The notes under the pieces were generated by a model. The model saw nothing but the letters and a program-made list of their open reading frames with translations. It was not told where the DNA came from and made no database searches. A program made the position numbers and the translations under genes. Below, piece after piece: positions 1 to 5,634 of a stretch of 7,692 nucleotides of DNA; the first letter of the stretch is position 1, and each line of letters opens with the position of its first letter. The stretch is from NCBI GenBank assembly GCA_947455385.1, contig CANGNR010000054.1, forward strand, positions 1-7,692. Direction: 5' to 3'. The DNA comes from Microbacteriaceae bacterium (GTDB taxonomy: Bacteria > Actinomycetota > Actinomycetes > Actinomycetales > Microbacteriaceae).

Positions 1-75
1 CAAGCCGGCGCGACCCGAGTAGATGCCGGCGGTGAAGCCGGCAGGGCCCGAACCAATGATGATGACGTCGCGCAT
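1..75 (-). CDS. trxB: Thioredoxin reductase, N-terminal fragment (cut by window edge)
   Basis: Only the first 25 codons are inside the window; the rest lies to the left. The peptide begins MRDVIIIGSGPAGFTAGIYS. This is the N-terminal FAD-binding Rossmann motif of thioredoxin reductase, with the GxGxxG glycines at residues 8, 10 and 13 followed by TAGIY. The enzyme is a cytosolic flavoprotein that uses NADPH to reduce thioredoxin. The ATG at 75-73 is preceded by a good Shine-Dalgarno AGGAG (minus strand, 83-87) seven bases upstream, which fixes the start. The gene follows murJ on the same strand. In Mycobacterium and Streptomyces a sigM gene (with an anti-sigma gene in Mycobacterium) lies between these two, and it is missing here. 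Other FAD/NAD(P) reductases share the motif, so the identification rests on motif plus synteny. Confidence 0.87.
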   Translation of the reverse strand, partial: MRDVIIIGSGPAGFTAGIYSGRAGL

Positions 76-109
76 GTGTGAACTCCTGAAGATTCGGGCT
101 TAGAAGCCT

Positions 110-139
110 ATTTTAGCGAACGGGTATTCCCCGCAAAAA
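110..139 (-). promoter_or_regulatory. Candidate trxB promoter
   Basis: In the 71-base gap between murJ and trxB the minus strand has a -10-like TAAAAT (110-115), with only a weak T-rich -35 around 133-139. Transcription would start near 103, inside a small inverted repeat GGCTT-CT-AAGCC (97-108). The same stretch carries GGGGAATA (125-132), which resembles the -35 of SigR/SigH-type thiol-stress promoters that drive trxB in other actinobacteria. However, the matching GTT -10 is not at the usual spacing. This is a weak prediction from sequence alone. Confidence 0.3.
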
Positions 140-157
140 CGAGCGGCTAACGCCGCT
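134..157 (-). terminator. Probable Rho-independent terminator after murJ
   Basis: Read on the minus strand, AGCGGC-GTTA-GCCGCT forms a 6-bp GC-rich stem with a 4-base loop (157-142). It is followed by CGTTTTTG, a short U run at 139-135. The loop contains the murJ stop codon TAG (149-147). The stem is short and the U run is only five bases, so termination may be partial and some transcripts could read through into trxB. Confidence 0.5.
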
Positions 158-1778
158 TTAGAACCGACTTGACCCGGCCCAGCAGTTCGTCTGCCTCGCC
201 GACCCCGAGAAACTTGAGGCAAACCGCGTAGGTGGCGACCATAGCGGCGCAAACCGCAGCGCTCGCGGTGATGGCGGTGAGAACCGATCGCACGGCAAAA
301 GCCCCCTCGCCAGCGCCGCCGAGCAGTTGCAGCACGCCGAATCCCACGGCACCGGCCAACAGACCGGCAAGGATAAAGCGCACAAGACCGCCGGCCAGGC
401 CGTTATTGCCGAAACCGCCGGTCTTGCGGCGCAGCAGCGCGTATGCGGCGAGCGCCTGAACGAGCACGCTGAAGCTGGTCAGGCCTCCGAGCGAGGCAAC
501 CAACCACTGCGATGGAACGGTCACTGACATGGTCAGCGAACCGGCGATGTGAATCGATATTTGAAGCACGGTGAACCAGAACGGGGTTCTGGTGTCTTCG
601 AGCGCATAAAACGCTCGCTGAATCATGAAGACGAAGCTAAACGGCACTAGCCCGAACATCAGCGCGATGATCACGTTGCCTAGGGCGGCCGTGGCCGAGT
701 ACTCGCCGACGAAGATGCGTGCAACCGGATACGCGAGCACCATGAGTCCGGCCGTTGCCAAAACCGCGATTGCGCCGATCATGCGCAGGCCTCTGGTTAG
801 GTCGAGTTTCATCTCTTCGAGTTCGCCTCGGTGCGCGTGGCCGCTCATCTTGGTGAAGTAGGCGGTCGCGATCGACACCGTGAACACCGAGTGCGGCAGC
901 ATGAAGATCAGCCACGCGATGCTCGCGGCCGCGACCGAGGCGATGGCCCCACCAGCGGTAGCGCGGTCATTGATGACTCGTGACGAGACAGCGGTTTGAA
1001 CGATTCCGCCAATCTGGGTCACGATGACCATGCCGAGAGACCAGGCGGCCGCCTTGAGCGCCGGGGCCAACCCCACCCCGCGCCAGTTGAAGTTGAATTT
1101 GAAGCGCAGGTCGACCTTGCGCCAAGACCAAAAAAGAACGATTGCTTGCGCCATCACACCAAGGGTCGCGGTTCCGGCCAAAAGCGAGATTCGGTCGCCC
1201 TCCCACATCGACTCGCTCACCTGGCCGGTCGGGTCGGCCCCAAAGATCCAGATGAAGGCGCCGAGGCCGGCAATCGAGATGACGTTGTTGAGCACGGGAG
1301 ACCACATGAATGGCCCGAAGCGGCTATTGGCGTTGAGCACCTCGCCCAACACCGAGTAGAGGCCGTAGAAGAACAGCTGCGGCAGGCACCAGTAGGCAAA
1401 GGCAGTGGCCAGAGCCAGCTGATTTGCGCCCCATCCCTGCGTGTAAAGCCCCACCAGCAGCGGTGCCGCAACAGTGGTGAGCACCGTCACGAGCGCGAAC
1501 ACGCAGATCACGAGAGTCAGCAGACGGTCGATGTAGCCGGCACCGCCATCCGTGTGTGATTTTGCCTTGATGATCTGCGGCACCAGCACGGCGCTCAAAA
1601 CACCAGCCGCGATGATGGCATAGACGTTGTTCGGCAGCTGGTTTGCGACGCCAAATGCGTCGGAGACGTTGGTAGTCACGCCGATGGTCATCGCCAACAT
1701 CACAGCGCGAACAAAACCCAGAATGCGCGACACAATCGTGCCGCTGGCCATTAGCGCCGAGGAGCGGGCGATGCTCAC
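147..1778 (-). CDS. murJ: Lipid II flippase MurJ (MviN family)
   Basis: This is a 543-residue polytopic membrane protein of the MOP superfamily, made of about 14 hydrophobic helices and close to the usual MurJ length. It should move lipid II from the inner to the outer face of the cytoplasmic membrane for peptidoglycan synthesis. The N-terminus shows the family pattern: SRILGFVR with arginines at 18 and 24, SDAF near residues 39-42, then PNNVY and GVLSAVLVPQ. The arginines match the essential R18 and R24 of E. coli MurJ. The arginine of the E. coli PNFLRRLF segment is replaced here, as I recall for other actinobacteria. There is no C-terminal kinase-like extension of the mycobacterial type. 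The start is GTG (1778-1776), overlapping the upstream stop as GTGA, with an AGAGG Shine-Dalgarno a few bases upstream (1783-1787), so translation is probably coupled. It sits downstream of the Nudix and DUF6049-like genes, as in Mycobacterium (Rv3908-Rv3909-Rv3910). Confidence 0.95.
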   Translation of the reverse strand: MSIARSSALMASGTIVSRILGFVRAVMLAMTIGVTTNVSDAFGVANQLPNNVYAIIAAGVLSAVLVPQIIKAKSHTDGGAGYIDRLLTLVICVFALVTVLTTVAAPLLVGLYTQGWGANQLALATAFAYWCLPQLFFYGLYSVLGEVLNANSRFGPFMWSPVLNNVISIAGLGAFIWIFGADPTGQVSESMWEGDRISLLAGTATLGVMAQAIVLFWSWRKVDLRFKFNFNWRGVGLAPALKAAAWSLGMVIVTQIGGIVQTAVSSRVINDRATAGGAIASVAAASIAWLIFMLPHSVFTVSIATAYFTKMSGHAHRGELEEMKLDLTRGLRMIGAIAVLATAGLMVLAYPVARIFVGEYSATAALGNVIIALMFGLVPFSFVFMIQRAFYALEDTRTPFWFTVLQISIHIAGSLTMSVTVPSQWLVASLGGLTSFSVLVQALAAYALLRRKTGGFGNNGLAGGLVRFILAGLLAGAVGFGVLQLLGGAGEGAFAVRSVLTAITASAAVCAAMVATYAVCLKFLGVGEADELLGRVKSVLKRR

Positions 1779-2359
1779 GCGACCTCTTCTGCTCGTTGGC
1801 GGCGCTTGCGCAGGGTTCTTGGCAGACCGATTGCCACCAGAATCACAAGCAGGCTCGCGAAACCGATCAAAATCGCGGTCTCGACGTCTGCCGAGACGTT
1901 CATCTTGAGCGAGACCTGCTTGCCGAGGCGAATCCCCGAGGTCGTGGTGAGCCAGGCGTGTAGCGTGACGGGTCCGTTGGTCAGGGCCTGAACCGGCACC
2001 TCGGCGTGCACCGTGGTCTGTGCTGGCACCGAGACGAGAACAGCACCCGGGATGGTCACGCCGAAGTTCGTTGGCTTGACGCGCACGAGCACCTTGACCT
2101 CGGTGTCGTAATAGTTGCGTATCGCGATTGGAATGCGGCTGTCGTGCGAAACCAGGTTTATTGTGCTGCCGGGGACGATTCTGACGTCGGGCTTTGGGAG
2201 TCCTCGGTGTGGCGAAGGGGTCGAAAGCACGGATGGCGCCGTCAGCGCGCCGGCGGGCGAGGCCGCAAGCCCAGGGCTGGAAAGAACCAAGACAAGCGAG
2301 ACGAGCGATTTTGCGAAATTGCGCGAGCGCCTAGCGGCGCCATGTTTCACGTGGAACAT
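1775..2359 (-). CDS. Short DUF6049-like secreted membrane-anchored protein
   Basis: This is a 194-residue protein of unknown function. A basic segment (residues 10-17) leads into a hydrophobic stretch (19-33) and an AxA-type site near residue 38, which looks like a signal peptide. Next comes a beta-rich region (about 55-158) with alternating hydrophobics. A transmembrane helix (about 161-180) and a basic cytoplasmic tail (LRKRRQR) finish the protein, giving an outside domain anchored at its C-terminus. The layout and position just before murJ match the C-terminal part of the DUF6049 family (Rv3909 of M. tuberculosis). Members known to me are several hundred residues long, so most of the usual extracellular part is absent. 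The ATG at 2359-2357 overlaps the Nudix stop as TAATG and has AAAGG at 2368-2372, eight bases upstream. An upstream in-frame ATG at 2455 would lie deep in the Nudix gene and is rejected. Residues 2-6 (FHVKH) are encoded by parS. A role in envelope biogenesis with MurJ is inference from synteny. Confidence 0.8.
   Translation of the reverse strand: MFHVKHGAARRSRNFAKSLVSLVLVLSSPGLAASPAGALTAPSVLSTPSPHRGLPKPDVRIVPGSTINLVSHDSRIPIAIRNYYDTEVKVLVRVKPTNFGVTIPGAVLVSVPAQTTVHAEVPVQALTNGPVTLHAWLTTTSGIRLGKQVSLKMNVSADVETAILIGFASLLVILVAIGLPRTLRKRRQRAEEVA
2343..2358. other. parS: parS centromere site (ParB binding)
   Basis: TGTTTCACGTGGAACA is an exact match, on the opposite strand, to the Bacillus subtilis consensus TGTTCCACGTGAAACA. 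It has the CACGTG core conserved across bacterial parS sites. ParB (Spo0J) would load here and spread, organising the origin region and recruiting SMC. The site covers the start of the short membrane-protein gene and lies just past the Nudix stop codon, so it is translated as FHVKH after the start Met. This is the only CACGTG core seen in the window. Its origin-proximal neighbourhood (trxB, murJ, rpsF-dnaB) is where parS sites are expected. Confidence 0.92.
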
Positions 2360-2826
2360 TAGGTCCGCCTTTCGACCCACTCGATAACCGCTCGAGCCAT
2401 CCGACGTTCGTTTTCGTGAGTAAGAATGCCGACAAGCTCGTCTAATGACACCCATTTTGCCTCAACGGCCTCTTGATCGGGGTCGCCCTCGACCGAAAGT
2501 TCGCCACCAGTTTGCTGCATAAGAAAGTGGTGGACCGTCTTGGCTATGCGCTTGTGGCCGGCGCTGAATTCGTAATCGATAACGCCGAGCGGTGTGATTA
2601 TGTCAACCACTAGGCCGGTCTCTTCGCGAACCTCGCGAATCGCGGCCTGCTCGATGGTTTCGTCGCCCTCCGGGTGGCCCTTTGGCACGCACCAATCGAG
2701 ACGCTTCGAGCGAGTGAGTCGGCCAATCAAGGCAACGCGATTGCTGCCATCCGCGGCAAGAACAAAGCCGCCCGCAGAGGTTTCGAGAACCCTGTGCTGC
2801 GGGCGATGGCCTCCTTGCGAACTCAT
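2359..2826 (-). CDS. Nudix hydrolase (MutT4-like by synteny)
   Basis: This is a 155-residue single-domain Nudix protein. The complete Nudix box GX5EX7REUXEEXGU spans residues 50-72: glycine 50, glutamate 56, then REVREETGL from residue 64, with glutamates 65, 68 and 69 in the metal-binding positions. The fold would hydrolyse a nucleoside diphosphate linked to another group, using Mg2+ or Mn2+. The substrate cannot be read from sequence. It corresponds in position to mutT4 (Rv3908) of M. tuberculosis, between pcnA and the DUF6049 gene, so house-cleaning of oxidised nucleotides is possible but not shown. The ATG at 2826-2824 has no clear Shine-Dalgarno. A TANNNT element six bases upstream suggests a leaderless transcript. 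The stop TAA shares one base with the next start (TAATG), and the gene heads the minus-strand unit. Confidence 0.93.
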   Translation of the reverse strand: MSSQGGHRPQHRVLETSAGGFVLAADGSNRVALIGRLTRSKRLDWCVPKGHPEGDETIEQAAIREVREETGLVVDIITPLGVIDYEFSAGHKRIAKTVHHFLMQQTGGELSVEGDPDQEAVEAKWVSLDELVGILTHENERRMARAVIEWVERRT

Positions 2827-2832
2827 ACGCCA

Positions 2833-2838
2833 AGCCTA
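2833..2838 (-). promoter_or_regulatory. Candidate -10 element for a leaderless Nudix transcript
   Basis: The minus strand reads TAGGCT, then six bases, then the Nudix ATG. TANNNT about six or seven bases before the first transcribed base is the typical actinobacterial -10, so transcription may begin at the A of the start codon. This also fits the absence of a Shine-Dalgarno. No convincing -35 is visible at 16-18 bases upstream; AAGTGT at 2856-2861 is the closest. The divergent pcnA start is only tens of bases away, so the two promoters must overlap. Confidence 0.35.
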
Positions 2839-2867
2839 CGCCCATGAATAGTGGCACACTTAAAGCC

Positions 2868-4286
2868 ATGCAGACGGTGGCCCAGGCGCTCGAGAATCTA
2901 GAGCGCAGCATCACGTCGCCGCTCGTCACTCGACTCGGCGAGCGCTTTGCCGCAGCCGGCTTCGAACTGGCGCTTGTTGGCGGGCCGGTGCGAGACGCGT
3001 TTCTGGGCAGAACCGCGCCAGACCTCGACTTCACGACCTCCGCCCTGCCGGACCAGATCGAGGCGACCTTGCGCGGGTTTGCCGATGCCGTTTGGGACAT
3101 CGGGCGCGACTTCGGCACCATCGGCGCAAGATTCGGCGATGACACTGTTGAGATCACGACGTATCGCGCCGACAAATACGACCCAAACAGTCGCAAACCC
3201 GAGGTCGCCTTCGGCGACAACCTCAACGACGACCTGATTCGCCGCGACTTCACCATCAACGCGATGGCGCTGCGCCTGCCAGAGCGGGTCTTCGTCGATC
3301 CGTTTGGCGGCCTCAAAGACTTGCTCGGTGGCGTGATTCGCACCCCATCGAAGCCAGAAATCTCATTCTCGGATGACCCTCTGCGAATGATGCGTGCGGC
3401 CCGATTCGCATCGCAGCTGGGCTTCGTGCTTGAGCCAGACACAGAAGGAGCGCTCGCGGCCATGGCTGAGCGGATCAGCATCATCTCGGCCGAGCGCATC
3501 CAGGTTGAAATGGTCAAGCTGATGCTCGGCAACCACCCGCGGGCGGGGCTAGAGGTGCTGGTCGATTCGGGCCTGGCTGAGCTGGTGCTGCCAGAGCTGA
3601 CCGCGCTAAAACTCGAGGTCGACGAGCACCACCGCCACAAGGATGTGTATGACCACACCCTGCTGGTGGTCGAACAGGCCATCGGCTACGAAAAGGACTA
3701 CGGGCTCGAGCCCGACTTTGTGCTCCGTTTTGCCGCGCTTCTACACGACTGCGGCAAACCGGCCACCAAGCGGCACGAGCCAGGCGGCGGAGTCTCGTTT
3801 CACCAGCACGATCTGGTTGGGGCTCGCATAGCCAAGAAGCGCATGCAGGCCTTGAAGTTCGATAACGACTCGATCAAAAAGGTCAGCAGGCTCATCGAAC
3901 TTCACCTGCGCTTCTTTGGCTACGGCGAGCAGGCATGGACCGATTCGGCGGTTCGTCGCTATGTGCGCGACGCGGGCGACCTGCTAACCAGGCTGCACGC
4001 CCTGACCCGCGCCGATGTCACAACGCGCAACCAACGCAAGGCCGACCGGCTCGCGCACGCCTACGACGATCTAGAGCGCCGAATCGCCGACTTGCAGGCT
4101 CAAGAAGAGCTAGATGCGATCCGGCCGGATCTCTCGGGAGAAGAGATCATGCGCATCCTTGATTTGAAACCTGGCCCAGAAGTTGGCGAGGCTCGGCAGT
4201 ATTTGCTCGAGTTGCGTCTCGAGGATGGCCCACTCGGCCCCGAAGAGGCAGAAATCCGCTTGCTTCAGTGGTGGAACGCAAGGTAG
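2868..4286 (+). CDS. cca: CCA-adding tRNA nucleotidyltransferase (class II, actinobacterial type)
   Basis: This 472-residue enzyme (often named pcnA in actinobacterial annotations) adds or repairs the 3' CCA end of tRNAs from CTP and ATP. Its N-terminal nucleotidyltransferase head carries GGPVRD (residues 38-43), the catalytic carboxylate pair DLD (52-54), VEITTYR (94-100) and RRDFTINAMA (125-134). The neck follows. An HD domain then shows YDHT (261-264) and LLHDCGKP (291-298), the usual actinobacterial arrangement. I chose the ATG at 2868 because MQTVAQAL is where I recall homologues beginning. An in-frame ATG at 2844 would add eight residues. Neither start has a clear Shine-Dalgarno, so the mRNA may be leaderless. 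The gene diverges from the Nudix gene across a few tens of bases, matching the pcnA/mutT4 arrangement of Mycobacterium. Poly(A) polymerase shares the head domain, but the HD domain and family pattern favour CCA addition. Confidence 0.93.
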   Translation: MQTVAQALENLERSITSPLVTRLGERFAAAGFELALVGGPVRDAFLGRTAPDLDFTTSALPDQIEATLRGFADAVWDIGRDFGTIGARFGDDTVEITTYRADKYDPNSRKPEVAFGDNLNDDLIRRDFTINAMALRLPERVFVDPFGGLKDLLGGVIRTPSKPEISFSDDPLRMMRAARFASQLGFVLEPDTEGALAAMAERISIISAERIQVEMVKLMLGNHPRAGLEVLVDSGLAELVLPELTALKLEVDEHHRHKDVYDHTLLVVEQAIGYEKDYGLEPDFVLRFAALLHDCGKPATKRHEPGGGVSFHQHDLVGARIAKKRMQALKFDNDSIKKVSRLIELHLRFFGYGEQAWTDSAVRRYVRDAGDLLTRLHALTRADVTTRNQRKADRLAHAYDDLERRIADLQAQEELDAIRPDLSGEEIMRILDLKPGPEVGEARQYLLELRLEDGPLGPEEAEIRLLQWWNAR

Positions 4287-4301
4287 GCTAGAGAGGTTGC
4301 T

Positions 4302-4313
4302 CTGACCGGTCAG
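4302..4313. repeat. Perfect 12-bp palindrome upstream of rpsF
   Basis: CTGACCGGTCAG is identical to its reverse complement. It lies 16 bases after the CCA-enzyme stop, in the region that should hold the rpsF promoter. It has no loop, so it is more like a dimeric protein-binding site than a terminator hairpin. Promoter candidates around it are TTGCTT (4260-4265) with TAGGCT (4284-4289), spacing 18, and TTGCTC (4297-4302) with TTAACG (4321-4326), spacing 18. In the second case the palindrome would sit in the spacer. Neither promoter is convincing enough to choose. Confidence 0.45.
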
Positions 4314-4344
4314 TGCCGGCTTAACGAGTAACAGATGCCAATAC

Positions 4345-4388
4345 CCTCCTGTCACGGAAGTCCCGTGGCCGTTCTAGTCCAAAGGAGG
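4345..4388 (+). promoter_or_regulatory. rpsF leader RNA fold sequestering the ribosome binding site; candidate S6:S18 autoregulatory element
   Basis: CCTCCT (4345-4350) is perfectly complementary to the rpsF Shine-Dalgarno AGGAGG (4383-4388). Between them a hairpin (4351-4357 with 4363-4369, loop AAGTC, one G-U pair) stacks directly on that helix. A single-stranded stretch on the 3' side of the junction begins with CCG (4369-4371 if the last hairpin pair opens). Known S6:S18 leader motifs in other bacteria combine a helix, a hairpin and a conserved CCG bulge, and both S6 and S18 are encoded in this operon. The base pairing is read directly from the sequence; the ligand is inference. The AGGAGG is ten bases from the ATG and is the strongest Shine-Dalgarno in the window. 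Confidence 0.55.
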
Positions 4389-4398
4389 TGGGTTAGTC

Positions 4399-4842
4399 AT
4401 GCATCAGTACGAGCTAATGGTAATCCTCGACCCAAGCGTCGAAGAGCGCACAGTTGCTCCAAGCCTCGACAAGTTCCTCAACGTAATCCGCAACGGTGGA
4501 GGCACCGTTGACAACGTTGACATCTGGGGCCGTCGTCGTCTGGCTTACGAAATCAACAAGAAGACCGAAGGCATCTACGCCGTCGTTGCTCTGAAGTCGG
4601 CTCCTGCCGGCGTTCTCGAGCTCGAGCGTCAGCTGCGTCTGAGCGAAGCCGTCATGCGCACCAAGGTGCTGCGTGCCGACGAGGCAGTTGTGAACATCAC
4701 TCCTGTCGCCGTTCCAGAGGTCACCAAGGCAGAAAAGGATGCCGAGAAGGCCGCCGAGAAGCCAGCCGCCAAGGCTGCTGCTCCTAAGGCTGCTTCCGAC
4801 AAGCCTGCCGCCAAGAAGCCTGCTGCCAAGAAGGCTGAGTAG
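4399..4842 (+). CDS. rpsF: 30S ribosomal protein S6 with a long Lys/Ala-rich tail
   Basis: This 147-residue protein is the first gene of the rpsF-ssb-rpsR-rplI operon. Residues 1-98 are the S6 ferredoxin-like fold, with MHQYELMVILDP at the start and WGRRRLAYEINKKTEGIYAV (43-62) in the middle, the part that pairs with S18 on the 30S platform. Residues from about 105 onward form a low-complexity tail of Ala, Lys, Glu and Pro, ending in two PAAKK repeats. As I recall the family, many S6 proteins end near residue 100, so the tail adds some 45 residues. It is probably disordered and basic overall, resembling histone-like or RNA-binding tails; its role is unknown. The ATG at 4399 is set by AGGAGG ten bases upstream. 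The leader fold suggests translational feedback. Five bases separate it from ssb. Confidence 0.97.
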   Translation: MHQYELMVILDPSVEERTVAPSLDKFLNVIRNGGGTVDNVDIWGRRRLAYEINKKTEGIYAVVALKSAPAGVLELERQLRLSEAVMRTKVLRADEAVVNITPVAVPEVTKAEKDAEKAAEKPAAKAAAPKAASDKPAAKKPAAKKAE

Positions 4843-4847
4843 TCTTC

Positions 4848-5342
4848 ATGGCCGGCGAACTTAACGTCACGATTGTTGGCAACCTTGCCGATGATCCTGA
4901 GTTGCGCTACACCCAGGGTGGGGTCGCAGTTGTAAGCGTTCGCGTGGGTTCAACCCCTCGCACCTTCAACCGCACCACCAACGCATGGGAAGACGGCGAA
5001 ACCGTATGGGTGCGCTGCACCGCATGGCGCGACCTGGCAGAAAATGTTGCCCAGTCGCTAACCAAGGGTTCGCGCGTCGTAGTGACCGGTCGCCTCAAGG
5101 CTCCATCGGCCTACCAGAGCGCACAGGGGGAGGCTCGCGCCTCGCTCGAGCTTGAGATCGAAGAAATCGGTCCTTCGCTGCGCTACGCAACCGCCTCTGT
5201 CACTCGTCGTGCCCGTGAGGGCGCTGCCGAGGTTGGCGGCGGAGCTGGCCCATGGGACGCCGCCGCCCCTAAGTCGAACGCAACCGCAGGTGGCTGGGCA
5301 AACCCAGGCACTCCTGCAGCCGCCGACGAGACCCCGTTCTAA
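4848..5342 (+). CDS. ssb: Single-stranded DNA-binding protein
   Basis: This 164-residue SSB coats single-stranded DNA during replication, repair and recombination and recruits partner proteins through its C-terminal tip. An OB-fold occupies residues 4-113, with VTIVGNLADDPELRYTQGG (7-25), WVRCTAWRDLAENV (54-67) and VVVTGRLK (77-84) matching the family. The tail (114-164) is Gly/Ala/Pro-rich and fairly short. It ends ADETPF, an acidic-aromatic tip related to the DDDIPF consensus but with fewer acidic residues just before it. It starts five bases after rpsF with no clear Shine-Dalgarno of its own, so translation is probably coupled to rpsF. Its place between the S6 and S18 genes is the standard bacterial arrangement and ties SSB supply to ribosomal protein expression. 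An additional SSB elsewhere in the genome cannot be excluded. Confidence 0.97.
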   Translation: MAGELNVTIVGNLADDPELRYTQGGVAVVSVRVGSTPRTFNRTTNAWEDGETVWVRCTAWRDLAENVAQSLTKGSRVVVTGRLKAPSAYQSAQGEARASLELEIEEIGPSLRYATASVTRRAREGAAEVGGGAGPWDAAAPKSNATAGGWANPGTPAAADETPF

Positions 5343-5368
5343 AGATTTAGTAAACCTAGGAGATTCAA

Positions 5369-5623
5369 ATGGCTGGAAAGTCAAACGACACCCGTCGCAA
5401 GCCAAGCCGCAACGCCAAGGTCTTGGCACCGGTTAAGGCAATCAAGGTTGGCGTCATTGATTACAAGGATGTCGCAACCCTGAAGAAGTTCATCTCGGAC
5501 CGCGGAAAGATCCGCGCCCGTCGCATCACCGGCGTCTCTGTTCAGGAGCAGCGCCTCATTGCCCGTGCCGTCAAGAACGCTCGCGAAATGGCCCTGTTGC
5601 CATACGCCGGTGCCGGTCGCTAA
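5369..5623 (+). CDS. rpsR: 30S ribosomal protein S18 (cysteine-free type)
   Basis: This is an 84-residue S18, which binds next to S6 on the 30S platform and contacts 16S rRNA. The family core IDYKDVATLKKFISDRGKI (residues 31-49) is followed by RARRITGVSVQEQRLIARAV (50-69) and NAREMALLPY (71-80). The protein contains no cysteine at all, so it cannot carry the zinc site seen in C+ paralogues of actinobacteria. This is the C-minus form, here encoded in the main operon. Its ATG is set by AGGAG (5358-5362), six bases upstream. A 26-base gap separates it from ssb, and rplI follows 11 bases after its stop. Together with S6 it may feed back on the rpsF leader. Confidence 0.97.
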   Translation: MAGKSNDTRRKPSRNAKVLAPVKAIKVGVIDYKDVATLKKFISDRGKIRARRITGVSVQEQRLIARAVKNAREMALLPYAGAGR

Positions 5624-5634
5624 GGAGAAATCGA

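Noticed and set aside
996..1559. Plus-strand open frame (187 codons) antisense to murJ
   Set aside because: His/Arg/Glu-rich noise opposite a clearly conserved membrane protein, with no ribosome binding site and no family signal.
2360..2455. Upstream in-frame ATG at 2455 as the start of the DUF6049-like protein
   Set aside because: It would place 32 extra residues inside the Nudix coding region. The TAATG overlap with AAAGG eight bases upstream supports 2359.
2844..2867. Upstream ATG at 2844 as the start of the CCA enzyme
   Set aside because: It adds eight residues (MNSGTLKA) with no Shine-Dalgarno, and homologues as I recall them begin near MQTVAQ. It cannot be fully excluded.
2603..3682. 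Long minus-strand open frame (359 codons) antisense to the CCA enzyme
   Set aside because: Ser/Arg-rich composition typical of an antisense frame in GC-rich DNA. It overlaps two genes with clear motifs on their own frames.
4287..4398. CTGACCGGTCAG or the leader hairpin as a terminator for the CCA enzyme gene
   Set aside because: The palindrome has no loop and neither structure is followed by a U run. The hairpin instead fits with the rpsF Shine-Dalgarno pairing.
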